Positions 52,001 to 61,000 of a stretch of DNA of 64,000 nt are shown here, piece after piece. The position numbers and the translations under genes are program-made. The stretch comes from Anoplopoma fimbria (lineage: Eukaryota; Chordata; Actinopteri; Perciformes; Anoplopomatidae): the NCBI RefSeq assembly GCF_027596085.1, contig NC_072450.1, positions 4,649,236-4,713,235 on the forward strand, in the 5' to 3' direction. Position 1 is the first letter of the stretch; the number at the start of each line of letters is the position of its first letter. The notes under the pieces were generated by a model, which was not told the origin of the DNA, searched no databases, and was given only the letters and a program-made list of their open reading frames with translations.

Positions 52001-55000
52001 ATTCCAGTGCGTTTATAAAAAAACAAAACAGTTAACAATACACATAAATCCCTCACCAATATCTAATTTATGTTGTGAAAACATCTCCTTCAAACAACTT
52101 TATTTATTCAAGTTTCTCGCCAAAAGCCACCTTATCCTAATAATCCTTTTTTACTGAATGGAGCTCGAACGCATCATATTGTAACTCAATGAAACATCCA
52201 TTGATGTTAGATGTTAACTCCTCTTTTTAGCCAAGCAGGACTGTGCTGCCCACCTGCTGCTAACTGCTAACAGCTAACGTTAACTAGCTCACCTCCTGAT
52301 GATTTTAACACAGATTTGATCTTCACAATGGAGCATTATCAGGGAAAAGATGCGTAGACATAGTTTGCCCATGTGCAGTACGGTTAGGGCAGGAAGAACA
52401 GATCAAGTAGCAAGTTACACGTATAGTTGTTTTTCCTCTGCAGCCTAAATCATCTGATAAATGATAAGCTGACCTGATATCTGATTGGTGCACTGATTCG
52501 CATACTCGCCGATACCCGATCCAGCATGTTTGTTTGAGGCATTTCTGATACTGGTATTAGTATCCGAACAACTCTAGTTATTATATGTATTTGTTCTTTT
52601 TTTGCATGACTGAGGCCTATAAACTGAGTGTTCATTTTCTGAAAGCACTTTTCTGGTCATAGTTTGTGTGTGTGTTTGTGTTTGTGTGTAAGAGACCTGT
52701 GGCTGCATGATATGTTGATGAAAATTCCCAACTGCACATTTTTCAGGTAAGGAGCGCTCCACACTGTGGGACCAGCTGCAGTTCTGGGAGGACGCCTACC
52801 TAGATGCAGTGATGTTGGAGCGTGAGGGCATGGGCATGGACCAGGGACCACAGGAGATGATCGAAAGGTTCAACACGACCGGCCTTTTTTATTCAATATG
52901 TCTACAAACTCTCTTTTCCCCTCCCACAGATACTTTGTCATGATAATGTTTGAAACAAAGGACAAATCTTTGTTCCGTTTGTCAACACAGATACTTGTCA
53001 CTAGGCGATCACGACCGCAAGCGTCTGGAGGATGATGAGGACAGACTTCTGTCGACCTTGCTGCACAATATGATCGCATTCATGCTAATGATGAAAGTAC
53101 GGAAGCCTGTTCGTCGGTTTAATCATCAGCTTTATATATTTTTTGGCCTCCAAATATCTCAAGTTTATGATGTTTTTGTTTTTACTAGTTGAACAAAAAC
53201 GACATCAAGAAGAAAGTGAGGCGTTTGATGGGGAAGTCCCACATCGGCCTCTCATACAGCCAAGAGATCAATGAGACTCTGGACAAACTGACCAACATGG
53301 TGAATGTCTTTCCTTTTTATTATTCAGCAAGTTCAACTTCTATTCGCCCTTTTGGTACTGAACAATGTATTTGTTTTTAGAACGGCCGTGAGCTGTCCAT
53401 CAGGCCCAGTGGAAGCCGTCACATCAAGAAGCAAACATTTGTTGTACATGCTGGCACTGATACCACAGGAGACATCTTCTTCATGGAGGTACGACAAGTC
53501 TGCAGTACCTAATCCTACAACTGGAGCTCATGGAAGTAGTATATGTTCACGTAAAAATACCAAGTTATCTCAAAATGTAGCTTTCCTTAATGCTGCATCT
53601 TTTTTTACGTATATTTCTCATCACTGCTTCAGGTCTGTGACGACTGCATAGTCCTGCGCAGCAACATCGGCACCGTCTACGAGCGCTGGTGGTACGAGAA
53701 GCTCATCAACATGACCTACTGCCCCAAGACTAAAGTCCTGTGTCTCTGGAGACGCAACGGCCAGGAGACGCAGCTCAACAAGTTCTATACCAAAAAGGTC
53801 AGAAAAACGGCTTCTCTTTGCATCCTGTACTTTTTTTTTTACTTCAGAAGAACATCTGTTAGGAAGTTAAATAACCTTGACCTCTGTGCATTCTAGTGTC
53901 GCGAACTCTACTACTGTGTTAAAGACAGTATGGAAAGAGCTGCAGCGAGACAGCAAAGCATTAAACCAGGTGAGTCACATTTATTCCCATAACAGCCGTC
54001 ATCCTATTTAACATTTTTAACGACTAGTCTTTTCTCTGGCTTAAGTGTGCATAGTTTCTGATTTAATTTTTAACGTTGAGAAGGGGTGTAACGTTTCACA
54101 CATGCTGGTTTTGGGGACGCACTTCAATATATTTATATAACAGCAGGTAAAAAGGCATATTGTCAACTGATTATTCATTTATTAAGAAAAATGGAAACAC
54201 CAAATGGTCAATAGGTCAGTTATTTATTATCATAATTACAAAAGACTCTAACCAAAAAAATCCTCAATTATAATGTAAACAAAAAAGACAATTTGAGTGT
54301 AGTTGCACGGAAATATATATTTGTTTACAGGATTTAACAAACCCCAAAAATACATTCAAATTATGTGTAATAAGCATTTTTGGAAGAATAAAAGCACCAT
54401 CCAACTCTGTTGTCCAGTGACTCAAGAGTTGTGATTTCCTTTTCAAAATTGTTGAAGCTGTACGACTAAATACGTAGTCGGGGAGGGAGGTAATATTCAA
54501 ACAAAAAAAGTATGAAAAAACGTGGATATTCTCTGTGATAATAGTTGTCATTTTACGAGAAGAAACGTATTAATTTACAAGACAAAAGCTTAAATATTCT
54601 GTCAGATTAAAGTCTCAAATTCCAGAGAAAAAAAAAACCCATTGAAAAAGTGTTGTTTGTTTGGGTCAATGAACCACTTGGCAAGCGTTGGTGTCTATGG
54701 TATGATCCAGTTGTTGCAAATTTATGATTTATAGTGGCATAAAATATAGATTCACCACTTTAATCTCAGAGGATATCCAAGTTTTTCCTCTTGTAATGTT
54801 ATGACTTAAATCTCAGAAATTCATAGCTTTTTTCTCAGAATATTACCATAGTGTTTTCACATCTGTTTAAGACGTGGAAAATAAAAATTCACATCGAGTA
54901 TAAACTTGAAACCTTCAGGCCAACATCCCAGCAGGGTGTACTGTTTTTGTATCAGTCAGCCTGCTGAGTTTAAAGTTTGTTTTTTTAAGGAGGGATTTAT

Positions 55001-58000
55001 TATCTTCAGCAGCTCTAAACTCATGTTGATCCTTTCAGGTCCGGAGCTGGGCGGAGAGTTTCCCGTCCAGGACATGAAAACTGGTGAAGGTGGACTGCTG
55101 CAGGTCACACTGGAAGGAATCAACCTTAAGTTCATGCACAGCCAGGTAAGAGGCTCATGCCACAGCAGAGAAACTGCTTCTCATCTCACACACGGGCATG
55201 AAACCAAAAAATAAAAAATCACTCATGATGGCTTAGAGTTCATCCCGTCCTTCTGTCCACCAGTTTGTCTCATTTCTTTTCATCTCGTGACGTCTTCCTC
55301 TATTGTCGTTTAAAAAGAATTAAAAAAAAAAAAAGCCCGGTCAAAACGTTAGCGAATATCTGACAACATGTCTGATTGGCATTTAGTCCGACCTCGTTTC
55401 CCTTAGAGGAAGAATTCCTGTTTGTGCTTTTGCTTTTTTGGATTTGCTTTTTATTCAGTTTTGTGTGTTTGTTTGTTTGTTTGTGTGCATTCGTATGCAT
55501 GCGTTTTCCTTAAAAACAATATTAACACATCCCTCCACACACGTTTTCTTTTTCAACATCCGTGGTGCTCAAACCTCATTGTTCATTTACTGTGTGGGAG
55601 GAGATGAAGTGTTAATGTGTGTGTGTGTTGTGCATCAGTGGTAAGACGGATTCCCTTGAGCAAAGACTTTTCATTAATAATTGGCTATTTAAATAGCAAC
55701 TTTCACATTTTAAGTTTGGACCCTTGGAACATCGTCATGTGTTGTCTTCACGCCTGTGCAGGTAGTCGTAGTCGGGGGTTGGTATACGTCTCCTCAGGGT
55801 TTATAGAGTGTGTAGATGTGTTTGAACAACGTACTGTAGCGGAATAGTGTCAAATATCAGGGAGCCAATGCAGCTAACGGACACTTTCTACATATTGAGC
55901 ATCTCTAAAAACAATGAAACAAAAGAGTGAAGTAATCCTACATCTTTAGACTGAATCCTCAACAATAAAAGACATTTTAAGGGTCAGTTCACCAAAATTA
56001 AGAGAAAAAATATGTATTTTTCACTCCTAGTGCCATCTATCCATGCAGACTGTTTTGATTTAATGAAGGTGAATGGAATCTCGTTCGTTGTGCTAACAAA
56101 AAAAGCAGAAACAAGGTCGTGGTCATTCTGTCATTCAGAAAATAAGCAATTGTTCCATACCCTTCTCTCCTTTTGAGAGAATATCCGTACTGAAAAAGGG
56201 AGAAAAAAGTACAAAATCCTTTTTTGTTTCAGTCTCTTTCATCTCATTGTTTTGATTTTTCCGGCTTTACTTTTTTGTTCACTTTTAGAAGCTCTCATAG
56301 AACATTTATGGCCGCAGCTGTTTTCAGTGAAGAAACTCTAAAAACTGACTTTACACTACCTGCTCAGAACCAAACATTACACAGACGAGTGAACATAGTG
56401 GAACATTTAGCAGCTAAAGATTCAGATATTTATATTATAAGTTGGTGGAGACCAAAAACGGAGCTAAAAGGATAGTGAATATTGGAAGATTCCAAATGAA
56501 TGATTAATCTATGATGTGTCTGCTAGATGGGAACAAGTTTGTCAGTCAGTGTTTTATAGATTGATTCTGCAGGTTTAAATATAATTTTCCATTGCTGCGA
56601 GCCAACCATTACATTTCCATTAATCTCTATTGTAAAACCCAAACTTTCTGCTTGGCCAGATAAACTGTATTTCATTAATTTGGGTGAACTGACCCTTTAG
56701 CTCGGATGTCGCTTCACTGAATCACTGTTTTGATTACTGCCTGCTTCTGCTTTTTCTACCTCCGGCTCTTTGAGCTCAAGTTGTATTTCTTTCATGCCAC
56801 GCTTGGACAACAATTTTCATTTATAATAAAAGCTCAATACAATTAGCCCGAAAGACAAAGACGCTCAATGTAGAGCAACGCATTTCTAGAATTAATGAGT
56901 TGTGAGATTGTGAGTTTTCGCAGGTCAGATCATGGAAATTCATGGTTTTTGATCAAAAACAACTTAACCAAGCAGGAGCACTGGATGCCATTAGGAAGAT
57001 GTTTTTTTCTTTTCTTTTCAAATGACTAAATTCAGCATTATATATATTCATATATTCCGTGAGTGAGCACTGGGTTCGGGTCCCGGGATTGGCCCTCATT
57101 TATCTGTGCTGCTGTGTGAGCAAGTGGTGTTGGTGCCAGCCCTTGTTGCTGGAGGAGGAGGCATGGAGGGCTCTGGGGGACTGAGATGTTTAAAGTCCAG
57201 GAAAAACAAAAGGTGAATCCAGCTCTCAATACCTTTAGGCAAACATCTAGCCTTCTTTTTTTATTATTTTTACCCCACTAGTTTCTCGGGGATGCTGATT
57301 CCTTTTGTGACGTTTTCTTTTTCTCGTTATTTTTCTTTTCATATTGGCTCTGGTAACTTCCTAGCTAGATCATTGATTTGAAACCGTACGAGGCTCCTGT
57401 GGATAGCGCCCTCTCGGAGTGCCGTCGAGTGTTTGTGCTCTTCTGTCCGATAATAATCCAAACCATTTCTCTCCCATGCTCTCTCCCCCTGCAAGGAGCG
57501 GAAGGTACACAACCTCTGCTGTGTTTGCTTATTAGCAGTTACATCTTTATTGGGTTCCTTTTTTTGATTTGTTTTCTTCTATCTCTTTTTTCTTTCTACT
57601 GTTGTAGCTGTGTGGCAAATCTAATTTTGTGTCCTTGTCTACATTTTTATATGGAACTTCCATGTATGCATCATATGGGCCATATTGCATTAACTACCTT
57701 TTGCTGTTTACACCCAAATATAAATATAAATGTGCCAGTTCTTATATGAAACAAGTCATGTTGAATTAGTTTTGAGCTTTGAGCAGACTAAATGCATTTC
57801 TCCTCATTTAACCGTCGCCCATGTATGCGTTTGATCATGGAAACTTCTCATAGTGTGCTTTTTCTTTTCTTTGGTTAGCTGTTAAAAGCTTGCACTCCAT
57901 GTGTAGTTGTTTTATTTTGACCTCTCATACTGAATAAAACAAGTTTAACATGGTTAATTTTCTAAATATGAAGTGTTTACTTTTCATCCAGTGTTGTTGA

Positions 58001-61000
58001 GTTAATAATGTTCTGTCTTGTTTTGTTTGTTTTTTGTTTGATTTTTAGGTTTTCATAGAGCTGAGTCACATTAAAAAGTGCAATACAGTGAAGGGAGTCT
58101 TTGTCCTGGAGGAATTTGGTAATTACACCATCTATTGATTCTAGGCCTGTACTCGGCACGGCAGTAACTCAGCTTCATGGCAAATGTATTGACGAGAGCT
58201 AATAAGGGTTTCACTAAATTGGATACTCGCTCACCTGGAGGAACACTGAGACTTTGATGTCTGCAGGTGATTAAGTGAGTGATGAATTCTTCTGAGGAGG
58301 TGGTTTTCTTTCAGTCACATGGGTAGCGTTAAAGTTTAGAGCAAACAACATTTTGTTGAGTTGATAAAGAGGGACGGAGTTGGTGTGAAAAGTAAGTTTG
58401 TGCAGCGTAAAACAAGTGTCAGGACAGAAAGTCTAGCTCTTTTTTTTACAAGGAGGAACTAGTAGAAACTAAAAGCGAAATGTTCAAAAATAAGATTTAA
58501 TATAACATTATGAATAAAAGTAATACAAAAACCAGAATCCCTTTAAATGGTAACGTTGAAATAGTAAAAAAATATTTGATCACAAGTTTGTATTTTAATT
58601 TTATGCTTCTTATGTTAGCAAATAGCATGCCAGCTTCAAAAGAAAGATAAACTTAGAGGTTAGATTTGATAATTTATCTTATTTTGTTGATAAATCCCAT
58701 GAAACATGAATAAACACCTTATTCCTCTGTGCCATACAGCTGCACTGTTGATTTTGAGTGAGTCTAACATGCTCTGCGTAGTTTGACAGTTTGATCAGAG
58801 TTCACAAGCAGCGATTGAAATGAGTGTTTGATTTTTCTTTGGGCGGGGTGGAATCTTGTAAATGCCATTAGGAACCTGATTTATTCACCTAATATTTGTG
58901 TCATGTTCTACTATTAGGTTATAGTGACAGTTTGAGCAAATATGACAAAAAGTACTTTTTTATTTAAGTTACAAACTGTAGCTTTAAGCAAAGAATGAAT
59001 CGTACTCATAGCACTAAAACTCCTTTTTGTTTCCTTGAACCTGAAAAAACAGGATTCATCAAAACGTACAGTGAGAAAAGATACATCCTCCACTATAAAA
59101 TATGTATTTTTTAATGTGTTACTACATCAACAAAGGGCCCATTTCACAATGCAAAAGACATATTTAAAAATGACCATGATTTAAAGGAAAAAGTATCAGT
59201 ACATTTCATTTTATTCTACATGACAAAAAATAAACGTGGGCCTAATGGAGAGAAGCAAAACCGTTTATATTTATAGGAACAAGTCAAAAAAGATGACTTA
59301 CAGTACGGCAGTGCAGTATTACGATACGAGAAGTTGAGAGCCAGGCTGGGTTACTGTCGTGTCTCTGTGCTGCTTTTGTAATGTTGCCCTCATCTTTGCC
59401 ACTATGAAAACCTTCATTCTCCAGCAGGTAAAGTGTTGTCACCTTTCTCCTTTCTTACCCAAACTTAACTCTGTGCTGAATATTTCCTCACTCGAATCCT
59501 TTTCATCAGATTTTTTTATTTCTTTTTTCTGTATTATGAGTTGTCCCTCTGCTTCCTTCATCACTCGCCGTTCATTTTCGGGTATCAACCCCAGACTCCC
59601 ATCACTCATTCTCTGATAGTCTGCCTCTGAATCTCAGCAAGTGGAGAGCTCTGGTGGGACTGTTTTGTTTGGGGATCTAACATTTTAACAAACCCCCTTT
59701 TCATCTGTCCAGACCTCAGCCTTCTCATCTCTGCTATGGGTTCACAGTTACTAATGAAAAGTCAATCTGTCCCGTGGGCAGTGACACGGTCCTGGGTCAA
59801 AGGATTCTGTCCACTTGCAGCTGCTTTTCTGTGATGTCTTTGACTTTCAGTTCATTGGGGTGGAAAGTGTTGGGGGGCAGGTTGTCCTTCTTTTTCTTGT
59901 TTTCCACTTTTGAAACTTTACAATCTTTGCCGTCTCTTGTTATAATACATTTTGTGTTTTTATTTGACCATTTTGTGGGCCATGAACGTCTCACCCAGCA
60001 GTCACAAGTTCAAATGTAATACTTCCCGTAAAATAAACCAAGTTTGATCACTAAAGATAGAGCTTAATCAGTAACATGGATTCAACAGCCACTCTTGCCC
60101 TCATCACCTCCCCTGTCTATCATTCAATGTACTCCTGACTGTTGTGGTGGACTCTTCTTGGCCCACATCCCATTCTACGCCTTGTTGGAAGTCCACCCCT
60201 GTAACACCCCCCCTCCCTAAATCCCTCAAGCATGAACTCATTAAGGTTCCTGCTGCCTTTGAATTCTTTGTTTTGTCTCTTGCACCGGCATAGTTCCTGA
60301 AACTAAAGAAGTGGTGATCCACAAGTACAAGACCCCCATGGTGAGTCCTCACTTCTTCTGTCAGAGTCAATACTTTTTACCAGTGCATGTAGAGCAATGG
60401 TCACAAGGTGCACCCTGCAGAAATGTGCCTTTTGACATTTGTATCTGTAAACATGCCTGCTGGGAAGTTGCACTCATTAAGTCGCCCCCCTGGGAACACT
60501 AACAAGGATTAAAGTCTGAAAACCGATGCTATAATCTCTGTGGAACCACTTAACACTTACTTTACAATGCTTGAACTTAATCACGGAGTGCAGCAATTCA
60601 ACTCCCTCTGGTAATTAAAGGATTAAAGCACCTTCTGAGAGTTTGGCCCTGTGGTCACCTTACTCAGTGGAATGTCTCCACTTAACTTACAGTGTGTGGG
60701 GAATGTAGAGACCAAAAGTAGCACTGATTATAAAAACTGAATGTCTATTTGCACCCTGGTGAGAATGGGAGTCACACGGCAACTATTTAGACTCTGCCAA
60801 GTTGAATATGCTACTTAATTTAGCAATAGTTAGCTAGCTGAAAAGATTTAGGAGTAATTGAAGTAATCATAGTATGAAGATAAAGTATGTACCCAGGAGA
60901 TGGGGTCTGGTTTAGACAGCAGAACTACTTGGCAATGAAACTATCTGGTTAGGTTTAGGCAAATATAACTACTTGGCTAGGTTTAGACAACAAAACTACT

